The translations under genes were made by a program, and so were the position numbers. Under the pieces are notes generated by a model. The model searched no databases. It was not told the origin of the DNA and was given only the letters and a program-made list of their open reading frames with translations. 64,000 nucleotides of DNA from Hordeum vulgare subsp. vulgare (taxonomy: Eukaryota > Streptophyta > Magnoliopsida > Poales > Poaceae), in the NCBI RefSeq assembly GCF_904849725.1, contig NC_058520.1, forward strand, positions 347,941,670 to 348,005,669. The letters run 5' to 3'. Shown piece by piece: positions 1-11,900 of this stretch; within the stretch, counting starts at the first letter, position 1; the number at the start of each line of letters is the position of its first letter.

Positions 1-1042
1 GACTTGATTAAGGTCATGACCATCAACTGTGACTTTGATGTACAACTTGTTCATCATTTCTATGCCACATATCATTTTGGCACTCACGATGCCCGTACCG
101 TATCATTCATGTGATGTGATGAGTTCTTCAGTGTTCCTTGGAGGGTGTTCTACAATACTCTGGGTTACGCTGCTAGCGGTTGATCCAGCAATGGTGGCAT
201 TCGTCCTCACGACCATGCCTCTCCCATGGAGAGGGAGGAGCTCACGCCTCTCTAAATTCCCGGGCGGGGTATCGTTGGTGAGTCCAAGGATATGATGTAA
301 CTTTATGATATCATGCAGGGGGTCTTCCGCAATTTGGTTCTGCCCAAAGTTGGGATCAAGATGAGATTAATGGCTATCCGTGGGACTTGCTAGTCGCTAT
401 GCAGACTGAAGCCGACTCTGGTGCTACTTTTGATGTGTCCAACTAGACGTGGGGGAGATGTATAACACAGTCATTAACAGGAATGTTCCTATTTATTCTC
501 CATTTTTCATGTGCTTTTTGAAGTCTGTTTGGGAAGTTCCTAGGACTGGTGAGGCACTATCTTCTTCTGACAAACTTACCGTGCATGAGATCAAGCAGCT
601 CGGGAAGAAGAAGATTGCTCTGCCTCACATTCCCCCTGATGACCCTGAGGATGTTTTTGCCACTTCTAGCGACTGCGATTTTGATCTCAAGGCCGAGGCC
701 AAGCCCTCTTGGGTCACCAAGCTCACTGACAAGGTACGTAATACCTTCGTCCTTCAGGTTCATGTTCAGAAGAAGCTCTATAATGCCCATGTTAACGACA
801 AGTTGGCCACACGCAAACAGATACAGATTATGTGGGCTCTCCCCATTCAGAAGGAGACGGATTCTCAGAAGGTCACAACTCGTGAGAAGTGGATTTACGT
901 GCATAGCAACTGGACTGATGATGAGGCCTCGGGCCATCCTGCTGTTGTGTTTTTTTCTCCGGCTGCTGATGACATTATGGAGGACGATGACGAGCCTGAA
1001 GTTTTTGATTATGACGAGGACGAACGAGCTGTGGGGCGCTAG
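1..1042 (+). pseudogene. gag-like protein of a non-autonomous retroelement, copy 1 (5' end off-window)
   Basis: An open frame from 449 to 1042 encodes 197 residues and ends in a very acidic tail (MEDDDEPEVFDYDEDER). The same frame can be read upstream (NGYPWDLLVAMQTEADSG), interrupted by a TAG just before the ATG at 449. Further upstream the coding sense moves to other frames (around 120-290), so the protein is broken by at least two frameshifts. The sequence resembles the long gag-like ORFs of grass non-autonomous LTR retroelements, which lack pol. I do not recognise a catalytic motif or zinc knuckle. An LTR follows within about 450 bp with no pol between, which supports a non-autonomous element. 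It could instead be a captured host gene. Confidence 0.55.
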
Positions 1043-1491
1043 CACCACTCTTTACTTTTTCGCTCTTGATGCCAAATGGGGAAGAGAGTTCTATTAGGAC
1101 GGGACTTGTATGGTTGTGGTTATCCGTAGTCAAACTTCTTATCGTGTTTCTATTATGTTTATGGACCATGTGTGGAGACTCTGTGCATGGTGTGAGACAT
1201 GCGATCCCAACTTTATCTTAAGTTTATCTAGTTCGTGTCTCTAATATTTCGTAGACCCTTCATATCTTTGGTTTCCTATCTATTATGCTCTACTTATACA
1301 TGTGCGTGTTGTTCTCTCTTTTTATTTATACTTTGTTTTCGGTCTATTAGCACAAGGGGGAGTTATGTCATGTTTATGGGCATATCAATGATGTAGAAAC
1401 TCGGGGCGGCGGGGAGGGGGGGGGAGGTCCTTTTTCTAAAGTCCACCAATACATATTGTGTAGTTGTCATTATCCACCAAAAACATGAGAT

Positions 1492-2459
1492 TGTTACGGC
1501 ATCTTCCTGTCTTAGTGTTTTCGTAATGATGACAACTCATTATGTGATCTAATTGTGTGTCAAGTTCTTCGTGTACCTCACTTTCGACTCAAGATGATTG
1601 GGCTTTCCCTCCTGACGAAAAAGAACGAAGGTCGGGTTCTCTACGTGTTTATTCCTTTTGGTTGTAGGGAACCCGTACTATTAAGAGGGAATTCACATTG
1701 GAAGATAGTGGGTGAACCAATGCATGTACACATCCTTTATCTCCCACCCAGATTCATTTCGATCTTTGAGAGAGAGGTCCTCATTTATTCTCCTATCACA
1801 AATTTTCTCTGCTAGTGGTTGTATCGCTGGGACGGGTACGTCGAGTATAACTGCCACTCTAGTGGTGAAACCTTGGGGTTGTTGCTCTCAGGGTGTTGCC
1901 CAGAGGTTGTATTGCTTCCTCTGGGCGGTTATACCGCCAAAGCCTGGCTAACCCTCGAGTGGCGGCCTCAGGCACAACCGGCCCAGTACCGCTCCAGCAC
2001 CGGACTCGTTTTTGTTGAGGTGCTGTACTTGGGCGGTTGCGGGCCGGTAGTTCCTGTCATACCTCTTGACCAGTACTGCCGGTGTCTAGGGAGGTTGTAC
2101 CACCAAGGACTTCTCTGCATCCTCGTATGCCTCGTGGCGGTTGCACTGTGGCAACCACCATCCCAACACTGCTCAAGGGTGATTCCTCTTTGTTTCCAAG
2201 CGGTTGTTGGGCGATGATACAACGGTTGTTCATGTCCTCTTGGATGATCGGTAATACCACCCCGACCACCAATTGTAACGGTGGTTAGGGCTGGTGGGAA
2301 TTATCTGTGTGCACCGGTTGTACCGATGCCCACAGTGGTTGTGCCGCCTCATTGAGAAAATGGGTGTAATGGTTGGAAATGAGGGGCACTACATAAAGTG
2401 GTGCTTCTTCCAGCTACCACTTCACCTCCTACCTCTCTCTCCACCATTGATGCCACTTG
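1492..2459 (+). mobile_element. 3' LTR of the non-autonomous retroelement, copy 1
   Basis: The LTR is inferred to begin TGTTACGGCATC just after CCACCAAAAACATGAGAT, the kind of segment that precedes a 3' LTR in related grass elements. It contains many short GC-rich boxes such as GGCGGTTATACCGCC that recur through 1810-2360. The right part is interrupted at 2460 by a Tat-type LTR, so the true end is not seen. No open frame here is convincing. Confidence 0.45.
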
Positions 2460-2627
2460 TGTCATGGTTTTGTCACGGTAGATGTCCTCGTGAAAGGACT
2501 TAGAGATGGAGCCATCGCACCTTGGTGGTGACTCAAAGGGGGTGAGCGAAAGCGAGACTCAGATTTACCCAGGTTCGGCCCCTCGTGAGGAGGTAACAGC
2601 CTACGTCCTGCTTTGTGTGGATTAATG
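2460..2627 (-). mobile_element. Truncated Tat-type LTR fragment
   Basis: These 168 bases match the left 168 bases of the 490-bp LTR at 8173-8662, including its inner end TGTCATGG and the block CCAGGTTCGGCCCCTCGTGAG. The rest of that LTR and its whole element are absent here. The fragment shows that the Tat element had already inserted before the locus was duplicated. Confidence 0.8.
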
Positions 2628-3414
2628 TGAGTTATGTTGATGAGTAATTATGCTCTAGTAAGAATATTGGTGTTAAGATTTGTGATTCCTTATGCCTGCA
2701 CATGAAGTCAATAATTATGCTATGAAATTACATCCTACTTGTGTTGCATTATTCGTTCTTAGTTATGTTTAATGTTCACTTATGATGATTTTTGTTCCTT
2801 GGTTGGGCACTTCATAATCTATTTGTTAGCCTTCACTTGTACTAAGCGGGAATAATGCTTGTGCATCCAAATCTTAAATCCAAAGTTGGGCCAAATGAGT
2901 CCACCATACCTACCTATATAGGTATTTCAACGTCATTCCTAGTAAATTTGCAAGTGCCAACTCTAATTTTCAAAATAAATTTATGTTTTGTGTGCCTGTA
3001 CCGCTCGTGAAGCGATGAAGGGTGACTTGAATCTTCCATGTTAAATAGGTTATTCTAAAGATCAGTGTTTATTCACTTGTCATTGCGCGAGAGTATGGCG
3101 GTAATAGGAATGCCCGGTCCCAAATGCAAAAAACTATCTTATGTTGTCAATTAATAAATTCCTTGGGAAGTGTTGGTATGGACAGTACCCATGGATACGG
3201 CTGGCCATGGAATGTGAAAAAATGGTGGAAAAAGGAATACACTTTATTTTCAGTTTGGGAAACGCCTATAATTTGTTTAGCATGGAGGAGATTGGAAACT
3301 TTTAGTCGTTCTCGTCGACAGGAAAAGCATGCTACCCTAAAATAATTGTCTCTAAGTTTTTCACTCTCAGCTCTCGCACCTCTGCAAATCCCTGCTTCCC
3401 TGTTAAGGATTTAT

Positions 3415-3574
3415 GAAGATGGAGACTCAAATTTCATAAAGTAAGAGTCTCCATCTTTTCCTATATGAAATTATGACAGGAAAAGTCATAAAGTAAGTTC
3501 CTGCGCAAATCCCTGCTTCCCAGTAAGATGGTCCTAAATAATAGTCTATTTTTTGAATTTGAGTCTCCATCTTC
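3415..3574. repeat. Fold-back (MITE-like) insertion in gypsy spacer
   Basis: Terminal inverted repeats of 20 bases, starting GAAGATGGAGACTC at 3415 and ending GAGTCTCCATCTTC at 3574, match at 19 of 20 positions. A third copy of GAGTCTCCATC lies inside at about 3450. The phrase GCAAATCCCTGCTTCCC occurs at about 3384 and again at about 3505. The related spacer near 29230 (reverse strand) has only one such phrase and no fold-back, so this looks like an insertion. No transposase and no clear target duplication are visible. Confidence 0.6.
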
Positions 3575-3916
3575 TCTTATAAAGCACCAACTAAGGAACA
3601 CAATTACCATATTTGAGCATTGGATGCAGTTAATATTCGAGTTTGTTGCATGAATGGATCAATGATACAGCATGATGGGCGAGGGATAACATTCTTTAGC
3701 ATTGATATTCCGGAAGACTTGGTTGTTTGTTGATATGCTTGAGTATTGAAATCTTCATGTCAAACTATAGACTATTGCATTTCATCATAAATAAGTCTAT
3801 ACGTCCATGTTGAAAGAAAAGAATATGATAATCATGTGAGGCAACATTCCACATGAGAAATTCCGTTTTTATCATTTACCTACTCGAGGACGAGCAGGAA
3901 TTAAGCTTGGGGATGC

Positions 3917-5452
3917 TGATACGTCTCCAGTGTATCTATAATTTTTGCTTGTTCAATGATGTTATATTATCATTCTTGGTTGTTTGATCATCATTACATA
4001 GCAACTTTATATCAGTTTTTGTGACTAACCTATTGACATAGTGCCTGGTGCGAGTTGCTGTTTCTTTTCCTTCGCAGAAAAATCATATCAGATGAGGTCC
4101 AAAAGCCATGAAACTTTACGGAAATTTGTTTGGACCAGAAGGAAACTTGGGAGCCAAGAATTAGCAGCAGACGAGGCCCATGGATCCCACTAGACATCAG
4201 GGCGCGCTAGAGGCCCCTGGCGCGACCTAGTGTCTAGTGGGGCCCTCGGCCGCCTCCTCCACCACCTCTGAGATCTATAAATACCCCAATATTTAGAAAA
4301 CCCTAGAGGACTAGACGAAAATGGTTTCACTTGCCGCAAGTACTAGAGCCACGAAATCCGATCTAGAGCATGTTCCACACAGAACACGATCACAGAGGGG
4401 TTCACCGTCCTCATTGGTGCTCCTTCGATGATGCATGACTAGTTCATGTCAGACCTAAGAGTCCGTAGGAAGTACCTATATGGCCTTATCTTTTGTTTTC
4501 TTTCTCAATACAATGGTCTCTTGGAGATCCATATGATGTAACTCTTTCTTTTGCTGTGGTGTGTTTGTTGGGATCCGATGAATTGTGAGTTTATGATCAG
4601 ATCTATGAAAATATATTCATGCTTGATTATTATAGCCTCGTATTTATTCTCCGATATTTGGTTTTTGTATGTCCAATTTGATCTTATATCTTTCAATGGG
4701 AAGTGGTGCTTTGTGATGGGTTCGATCTTGCGGTGCTCAATCTCAGTGAAAGAAAGTGACATGACACGCATGTATCATTGCTACCAACAATAAAACGATG
4801 GGGTCTATTCCTACATGAATAGATATTTTGTACATCATGTCATTGTTCTTAAGGCATTATTTCATTTATACATGAACTCAATACACTAGATGCATGATGG
4901 ATAGCAGTCGATGTATGGAACAATAGAAGTAGATGCAGGCAGAAGTCGGTCTACTTGTCTTGGACGTCATGCATATATACATGATCATTGTGTTGAATAT
5001 CGTCATAATTATTTGCTCTTTTATCAATTACCCAACACTAATTTGTCTACCCACCGTTTGCTATTTCTTGAGAGAAGCCACTAGTGGAACCTACGACCCC
5101 GTGGTCTAACTCACATCATCCATTTGCAATCTCCACTTTGCTATTTCGATTTCTATTTTATTTGCCCTTTTGTTTTCAGATCTATATTATCAAAAAACAC
5201 AAAAATAACTTGTTGTATTCTATTTGGTATCACTCTTATTTACATCTATTAATCTATCCTTACCTTACCCATGAGAGATTTACAACCACACCACGCGTTG
5301 GGATGCGAGGATTTGCTATTTCTGTGCAGGTGCTGCTTACATAGTCTTGTAGATCTTCCTACTGGATTGATACCTTGGTTTCTTAACTGAGGGAAATACT
5401 TGTCGTTGTGTGCTGCATCATCCTTTAAGCTTGGAGGCTAACCAACGCATCA
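3917..5452 (+). mobile_element. Gypsy 3' LTR (1536 bp)
   Basis: It starts TGATACGTCTCC and ends ACCAACGCATCA, giving canonical TG...CA ends. The same family in reverse orientation forms the solo LTR at 20718-22279 and its host LTR. A TATA-like run CTATAAATACCCC lies at 4273-4286. It has no coding content. Confidence 0.85.
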
Positions 5453-5592
5453 GCGAGAGTAAGCATCAAGCAAAAGGATGATATTCCGAGGAGATATAAG
5501 CTACCAGAGTGTGAGAGGTTACATATCCAGAATCCCCATGTGGTCCATCTTGCTCTTGTTGGACCTATACTTAGTTCAGAAATGAGTTACAG

Positions 5593-6763
5593 ATGAGGAT
5601 TGTGCATGAGCTGTTTGAGCACGACAAGAACAAGTTTGCCAAGCAATGGACGATTGATCTTGATCACTGGAGGGCCAACGCAGATTACTTTGGTGAGGCC
5701 TTGACACTGTGTGAGGAGTTTGACTTGATTAAAGTCATGACCATCAACTGTGACTCTGATGTACAACTTGTTCATCATTTCTATGCCACATATCATTTTG
5801 GCACTCATGATGCCCGTACCGTATCATTCATGTGATGTGATGAGTTCTTCAGTGTTCCTTGGAGGGTGTTCTACAATGCTCTGGGTTACGATGCTAGCGT
5901 TTGCTCCAGCAATGGCGGCATTCGTCCTCACGACCATGCCTCTCCCATGGAGAGGGAGGAGCTCACGCCTCTCTAAATTCCCGGGCGGGGTATCATTGGT
6001 GAGTCCAAGGATATGATGTAACTTTATGATATCATGCAGGGGGTCTTCCGCAATTTGGTTCTGCCCAAAGTTGGGATCAAGATGAGATTAATGGCTATCC
6101 GTGGGACTTGCTAGTCGCTATGCAGACTGAAGCCAACTCTGGTGCTACTTTTGATGTGTCCAACTAGACGTGGGGGAGATGTATAACACAGTCATTAACA
6201 GGAATGTTCCTATTTATTCTCCATTTTTCATGTGCTTTTTGAAGTCTGTTTGGGAAGTTCCTAGGACTGGTGAGGCACTATCTTCTTCTGACAAACTTAC
6301 CGTGCATGAGATCAAGCAGCTCGGGAAGAAGAAGATTGCTCTGCCTCACATTCCCCCTGATGACCCTGAGGATGTTTTTGCCACTTCCAGCGACTGCGAT
6401 TTTGATCTCAAGGCCGAGGCCAAGCCCTCTTGGGTCACCAAGCTCACTGACAAGGTACGTAATACCTTCGTCCTTCAGGTTCATGTTCAGAAGAAGCTCT
6501 ATAATGCCCATGTTAACGACAAGTTGGCCACACGCAAACAGATTCAGATTATGTGGGCTCTCCACATTCAGAAGGAGACAGATTCTCAGAAGGTCACAAC
6601 TCCTGAGAAGTGGATTTACGTGCATAGCAACTGGACTGATGATGAGGCCTCGGGCCATCCTGATGTTGTGTCTTTTTCTCCGGCTGCTGATGACATTATG
6701 GAGGACGATGACGAGCCTGAAGTTTTTGATTATGACGAGGACGAACGAGCTATGGGGCGCTAA
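5593..6763 (+). pseudogene. gag-like protein of a non-autonomous retroelement, copy 2
   Basis: This copy shows more of the N-terminus than copy 1. An 80-residue frame from 5593 (HELFEHDKNKFAKQWTIDLDHW...) leads to a stop at 5833-5835. It continues in the same register past the stop (FFSVPWRVFYNALGYDAS), then changes frame, and ends in the 197-residue frame 6170-6763. The composition and the pattern H-x-F-x-A-T near the middle recall gag-like ORFs of grass retroelements, but no zinc knuckle or catalytic residue is seen. Relative to copy 1 the acidic tail is intact and a few residues differ. Both copies share the TAG just before the last frame, so the gene was already broken before duplication. 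Confidence 0.55.
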
Positions 6764-7188
6764 CACCACTCTTTACTTTTTCGCTCTTGATGCCAAATGG
6801 GGAAGAGAGTTCTATTAGGACGGGACTTGTATGGTTGTGGTTATCCGTAGTCAAACTTCTTATCGTGTTTCTATTATGTTTACGGACCATGTGTGGAGAC
6901 TTTGTGCATGGTGTGAGACATGCGATCCCAACTTTATCTTAAGTTTATCTAGTTCGTGTCTCTAATATTTCGTAGAGCCTTCATATCTTTGGTTTCCTAT
7001 CTATTATGCTCTACTTATACATGTGCGTGTTGTTGTCTCTTTTTATTTATACTTTGTTTTCGGTCTATTAGCACAAGGGGGAGTTATGTCATGTTTATGG
7101 GCATATCAATGATGTAGAGACTCGGGGCAGCGGGGGGGGGGGGAGATACAAATTGTGTAGTTGTCATTATCCACCAAAAATAGGAGAT

Positions 7189-8172
7189 TGTTACGGCATC
7201 TTCCTGTCTTACGGGGGGGGGGAGATACAAATTGTTTAATGATGACAACTCATTATGTTATCTAATTGTGTGTCAAGTTCTTCGTGTACCTCACTTTCGT
7301 CTCAAGATGATTGGGCTTTCCCTCCTGACGAAAAAGAACGAAGGTGGGGTTCTCTACGTGTTTATTCCTTTTGGTTGTAGGGAACCCGTACTATTAAGAG
7401 GGAATTCACATCGGAAGATAGTGGGTGAACCAATGCATGTACACATCCTTTATCACCCACCCAGATTCATTTCGATCTTTGAGAGAGAGGTCCTCATTTA
7501 TTCTCCTATCACAAATTTTCTCTGCTAGTGGTTGTACCGCTGGGATGGGTACGTCGGGTATAACGGCCACTCCAGTGGTGAAACCTTGGGGTTGTTGCTC
7601 TCAGGGTGTTGCCCAGAGGTTGTATTGCTTCCTCTGGGCGGTTATACCGCCAAAGCCTGGCTAACCCTCGAGTGGCGGCCTCAGGCACAACCGGCCCAGT
7701 ACCGCTCCAGCACCAGACTCGTTTTTGTTGAGGTGCTGTACTTGGGCGGTTGCGGGCCGGTAGTTCCTGTCATACCTCTTGACCAGTACTGCCGGTGTCT
7801 AGGGAGGTTGTACCACCAAGGACTTCTCTGCATCCTCGTATGCCTCGTGGCAGTTGCACCGTGGCAACCACCATCCTAACACTGCTCAAGGGTGATTCCT
7901 CTTTGTTTCCAAGCGGTTGTTGGGCGATGATACAACGGTTATTCATGTCCTCTTCGATGATCGGTAATACCGCCCCGACCACCAATTGTAACGGTGGTTA
8001 GGGATGGTGGGAATTATCTGTGTGCACCGGTTGTACCGATGCCCACAGTGGTTGTGCCGCCTCATTGAGAAAACGGGTGTAATGGTTGGAAATGAGGGGC
8101 ACTACATAAAGTGGTGCTTCTTCCAGCTACCACTTCACCTCCTACCTCTCTCTCCACCATTGATGCCACTTG
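7189..8172 (+). mobile_element. 3' LTR of the non-autonomous retroelement, copy 2
   Basis: Same LTR as at 1492-2459. It differs near its start: a block with a G-run followed by GAGATACAAATTGT occurs at about 7130-7157 and again at 7214-7237, the second copy replacing the original sequence. The end is cut by the Tat-type LTR at 8173. Confidence 0.45.
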
Positions 8173-8662
8173 TGTCATGGTTTTGTCACGGCAGATGTCC
8201 TCGTGAAAGGACTTAGAGATGGAGCCATCGCACCTTGGTGGCGACTCAAAGGGGGTGAGCAAAAGCGAGACTCAGATTTACCCAGGTTCGGCCCCTCGTG
8301 AGGAGGTAACAGCCTACGTCCTGCTTTGTGTGGATTAATGGTGGTTTGGATTACAAGGAAAGCGTAACTCGCCTGACCTAGCTCTCGGTTCTCTCTAACC
8401 CGCCTGACCTTTCCCTGGGACTCGCCTTTATATACAGGTCTAGGCCGTAGGGTTTACAAAGTCCTACCATCCTACTCTTGGTAGCTTTCTTTATCTGTAA
8501 GTCGCCGTGTTCCCCATGATCAGGAGCTTCCTTGAGGTTCCATCATCTGCACGATCTTTCTGAACCGCCCTACAGCTCCTGGGCCATTGAACACATAATT
8601 AAAGGTGAGTCGCGCCTTTGGTGACCCGGCCCATTAATATCCCACAGGTAATATCCCCAACA
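8173..8662 (-). mobile_element. 3' LTR of Tat-type element (about 490 bp)
   Basis: On the minus strand it starts TGTTGGGGATAT and ends CCATGACA. A TATA-like TGTATATAAAG occurs at about 8428-8438 on the minus strand, with the usual R region to its left. The left end is inferred from the TG...CA rule and the ends of the related element near 40346, so it could be off by 10 to 15 bases. Confidence 0.75.
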
Positions 8663-8675
8663 TTAGGCCCCAGAT
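8663..8675 (-). other. Polypurine tract region before the 3' LTR
   Basis: On the minus strand the sequence ATCTGGGGCCTAA directly precedes the LTR start. A G-rich purine run at this place is where plus-strand DNA synthesis of the element would be primed. Confidence 0.5.
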
Positions 8676-8961
8676 TGTCGTGAATTCATTCGTGCCAATA
8701 ACACCCATAATCTTGGGGCGAATCTCCTCATTTCCAACCTACGGCGAATGTTAAGTCACCATCCGTTGTACTTACCCTGAGTCGCCATATAGTATTAAAT
8801 GGCGTCACCTCATCCCCTTGGTTCCAGGGCCCTCAACACTGTAACCGTCAACAGATCTTTTGCCCATAATTGCTTATCCCGAAAATCTAGGAGCCATCAT
8901 CGCGGTCTCTGACATGTCGCCTCGATCTCCGCCTCGACACCCTCGTTTTCCGTTCCTGCCC

Positions 8962-8969
8962 TTTAAATA
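8962..8969 (+). promoter_or_regulatory. Possible TATA box of the antisense gene
   Basis: TTTAAATA lies about 25-30 bases before pyrimidine-rich sequence (ACCAATCTCCATC at about 9000) that looks like the 5' leader of the plus-strand gene. The call rests only on spacing and composition. Confidence 0.35.
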
Positions 8970-8989
8970 GCAAGATAAATGGGGGGAAA

Positions 8990-11900
8990 GTGACCCCGTC
9001 ACCAATCTCCATCTTTTCTTTGTCTTCCCTGCGCACCTTGGCTCCGAGCACCAACACTCCGTCGCCATCTCCAAGCCCCAGCGCCCTGCCGTCGTCTCTG
9101 GCTCCAGGGCTTTCTCCACCGACCACGACTTTCCGGGCGCCCAGGAACATGAAGCTCCGAGCATTCGTCCCCGGTGACGATTTCCTATTTATAGGTACAC
9201 ATCTTCCCCCATTTAGGGTTAGTCGAAGAACGCCATGACCATAGCCTCTTGCGAGCTAGCTTCTTAATGCAATGAACACCTTGAACTGCTTTAGATCCGG
9301 CCCCTGCTCCACTGATTGGCTTTGGGTAGTAACAGGCTTCGGGTACTTAATCATGTCCTCCTCTATCTTAACCCACATACTGCTGACCAACACCGTAGTT
9401 GTGTTATGTGCATAGTTCATCACCATTACTCTAGGCAATATCTTTCTGTTTTAATTCATCCGTAGATCCACAGTCTACTGCCATCTGTAAAAATATGTTT
9501 GTTCACCTGTTGAGAGTATTTCTAAGGAAAATAACACTTCTGAGAGTCGCCGTTTAGCTTCAGTCTTCATAGCGACTTAGTTTCATTACTATAGCCATGA
9601 TGCCTTCTCTTCCAGTCCGAAGGGGGAGATAGAACACCCTTGAAGATACACTCGTATCTCACCCAAATAATGGGCTACGATGCACGTCAACCGTTTGGCG
9701 CGTTAGCAAACCTTTTGTGAACACCGTAGGCCCGTACCGGCGGGTTAGAATATACCCTAGTCTTTTAATGAGTCGCCTCGTACTCCATTTTTTGTAGTCA
9801 TGGCCATTACGAGGTGTGATTGGTTGCCAACCAAAGTAGACAATGCCATGCTTGAGAAATTCGTTAAGGCGGGTCTCCTCGACAGTAAGGAAACCATTGG
9901 TTGGAGAACCGCCCTGGGCGAGTTGACCCCCAACCCTGCTCGAGGAGAAGTAGTGATCTTCACTGATTACCTTGAGCCTGGATTTAAGCCGCCTGGGTCA
10001 AAGTTTTTCCGGGACGTCCTGCATTTCCTCAACCTCCATCCTCAAGATCTAGGACCCAACTCCATCAGCAATTTATGCCAGATCCAGGTCTTCTGTGACG
10101 TGTATTTGCAGAGAGAACCCATGATCCCCTTGTTCTGGAACTGCTTCCATCTAAACCGCCAGACTGAGTTCCCCAACGGTCCCAACCACGAGCTTGGAGG
10201 AGTTAACATCCAGAGACGCCGCGAACGTGGATTCTCGACAGTTCTTTTGCCCAGCCATCCCAAAGGCTGGACCGAGTCATGGTTCTACTGCCGAGACACT
10301 TCTCCACCATGCGAGAACCCTCTCCTGGGCTTCAGAGCAGACCGCCTGCCCATGGACTTCAAATTCCATGACAAGCTCACAGGAGAAGAAGAGTCGGAGT
10401 TTATCCCACTCTTCTCCGATTTGAAATTCCTGAACAACAACGGGCTCATACGGGATCGACCTGTTCCGCTGCTGGATAGAATGGAATATCCTTCCCTTGA
10501 GTCGCCACGACGGGCTGATGTATGATTATGATGGCTCAGTAGACCATCCAGAGCGCGCCAGTCGCCGCCAGCTCTCAAAGAGCGAAATCGTCGGAGTCAT
10601 TAAGAAACTGACCGGTGAGTCTCTTCAAGAATGCGCCAAGATCGGTCTTAAAGCCTTCTCCCGTGCCAACCCGGTGCCACTAGTAAGAATCTAAACCACG
10701 GCTTGTCTTGTTTATACTTAACAACTTGTGTGGCTTAAGATTTGCCTCCATCCATCAGAAAACCGATGTGTTTTGGTGGAGGGGCCCAAAGCTGTCGCCC
10801 CGAAGTCCACCAAGGTGCCAACCAAAAATAAGAAGATGGTGAGCAAAAAGAAAACCGCCACAAAGGATTCATCTTTTGTTGGCGACTCTCACGTAGACGA
10901 GGCACATTCAGAGGTAAGGTTTTTACCTTGTTCCTTATCTATGTGTTCCAACTTAAGTTTACACCATACATCCTTATGTGTAGGGCGACGATGATGAGAG
11001 GAAGAATGATGCACTCGAGGTAATTTCCATTTCTTCCGACTCACCTTCTCCTTCCCCTAGACCAGCCAGGCGGATCTACAGAAAAGTGCCGATGTCTCAA
11101 CCTCATGCTTATATCGATCCTGATTTCCTTTTGAAGAAAGCAAGATTTACCCCCTCACGCAAGACCCGTAGTCGCTCTGGCGACATGATCACTAGACTGC
11201 CTGAGAAGACAACCGGTCGGAAATGCACCAGTGAGGTACATTCTTGTTTTATTATATCTTTTGTCATGTGAAATATGACTCGACACTTTGTGAATTTCAA
11301 GTCTTTGGTCTGTCAGACTTCTCCTCCCATATCTGGTGACTCGGCCATATCTGCTCTGCCGCCGATGATTCGCGTGCAAGGGTAAGTCTTCTTTGTTAAC
11401 CCAATTTTCCAAAACAATGACATCTACTTTTAACCTTGGTGCTTTTATCGCAGGGCACAAGCGAAGAGAAGAAAAACCGGCGAGTCTCCTTTTGTTCACC
11501 GAACATCTGATGCCTTAGGCACGAGCACCTCTGTTCCTGAGGCTGAACAGGAGCAAACGGCGGCTTGTTACACTCCCGCGGGCGATATTCCCGATGCTCG
11601 GGATGACTCGCCCGTCATTTTGAAGGAGACCGCTGGACAGAGTAACCCGCCAAGCCCTCTCAAGGCGACTGACGGTCCAGACGTCGTGGTTACTGGCGTT
11701 GGCTACTCCACTCCCCCAATTGTCGTGCTTTCCAAGCATACTTCAAAGGCGAGTCGCCTTTCCCCTGATGACGACGCAGAACCCCTCAAACTCCCCCAAT
11801 ATGAGAAGCTGGAATTCGACCAGCTTTGCTCCGGCTTCACAAGTCATGTGGAGAGGGATTTTGAACTAAACAAAAGCTTGCTCCGCATTATGAGGACCAA

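Larger units (their letters stand above)
1..2627 (+). repeat. Direct segmental duplication, left copy (cut by window start)
   Basis: This stretch matches 5722-8340 nearly base for base, with scattered substitutions and a length change around the poly-G tract near 1400. The copy contains the end of a gag-like pseudogene, a retroelement LTR and the first bases of a Tat-type LTR in the same order as the right copy. Homology stops abruptly at 2627, just after the shared string ATTAATG, where unrelated gypsy spacer begins. The left limit lies outside the window. Sharing the same nested junction (2459/2460 and 8172/8173) means the two copies descend from one already nested locus, rather than from two independent insertions. 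Confidence 0.9.
2628..5452 (+). mobile_element. Truncated gypsy retrotransposon: 3' spacer, PPT and 3' LTR
   Basis: The piece starts inside non-coding spacer with no LTR on its left and ends with a complete 3' LTR. The spacer is AT-rich and has no coding frame. Parts of it recur in reverse orientation at 28656-31477 (for example around CACATTCCATGG and ATATATAGGTAGGTATGG). A purine-rich tract AAGCTTGGGGATGC at 3903-3916 sits directly before the LTR, as expected for plus-strand priming. The element is non-autonomous as it stands because gag and pol are missing. If it inserted where its 3' end now lies, the five bases after the LTR (GCGAG, 5453-5457) would be one half of the target duplication. 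Confidence 0.8.
5453..8172 (+). mobile_element. Non-autonomous retroelement fragment, copy 2
   Basis: It consists of upstream non-coding sequence (5453-5592), a gag-like pseudogene (5593-6763), 3' untranslated sequence and an LTR. From 5722 it is the right copy of the duplication. No pol domain is present between the gag-like frame and the LTR. The right end is cut by the Tat-type element at 8173. Confidence 0.55.

Noticed and set aside
549..1097. Arg/Leu-rich 182-codon frame overlapping the gag-like pseudogene, and its copy at 6270-6818
   Set aside because: It lies in another frame of the gag-like sequence, ends past the acidic tail and has the low complexity expected of a shadow frame. Both copies keep it only because the DNA is duplicated.
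1819..2217. 132-codon frame in the GC-rich LTR block
   Set aside because: The right copy is shortened by a stop, and the frame is made of repeated GGCGGTT/ACCGCC boxes. It is LTR sequence, not a gene.
8874..9164. Minus-strand frame of 96 codons near the Tat 3' end
   Set aside because: It overlaps the leader of the plus-strand gene and has only compositional support.
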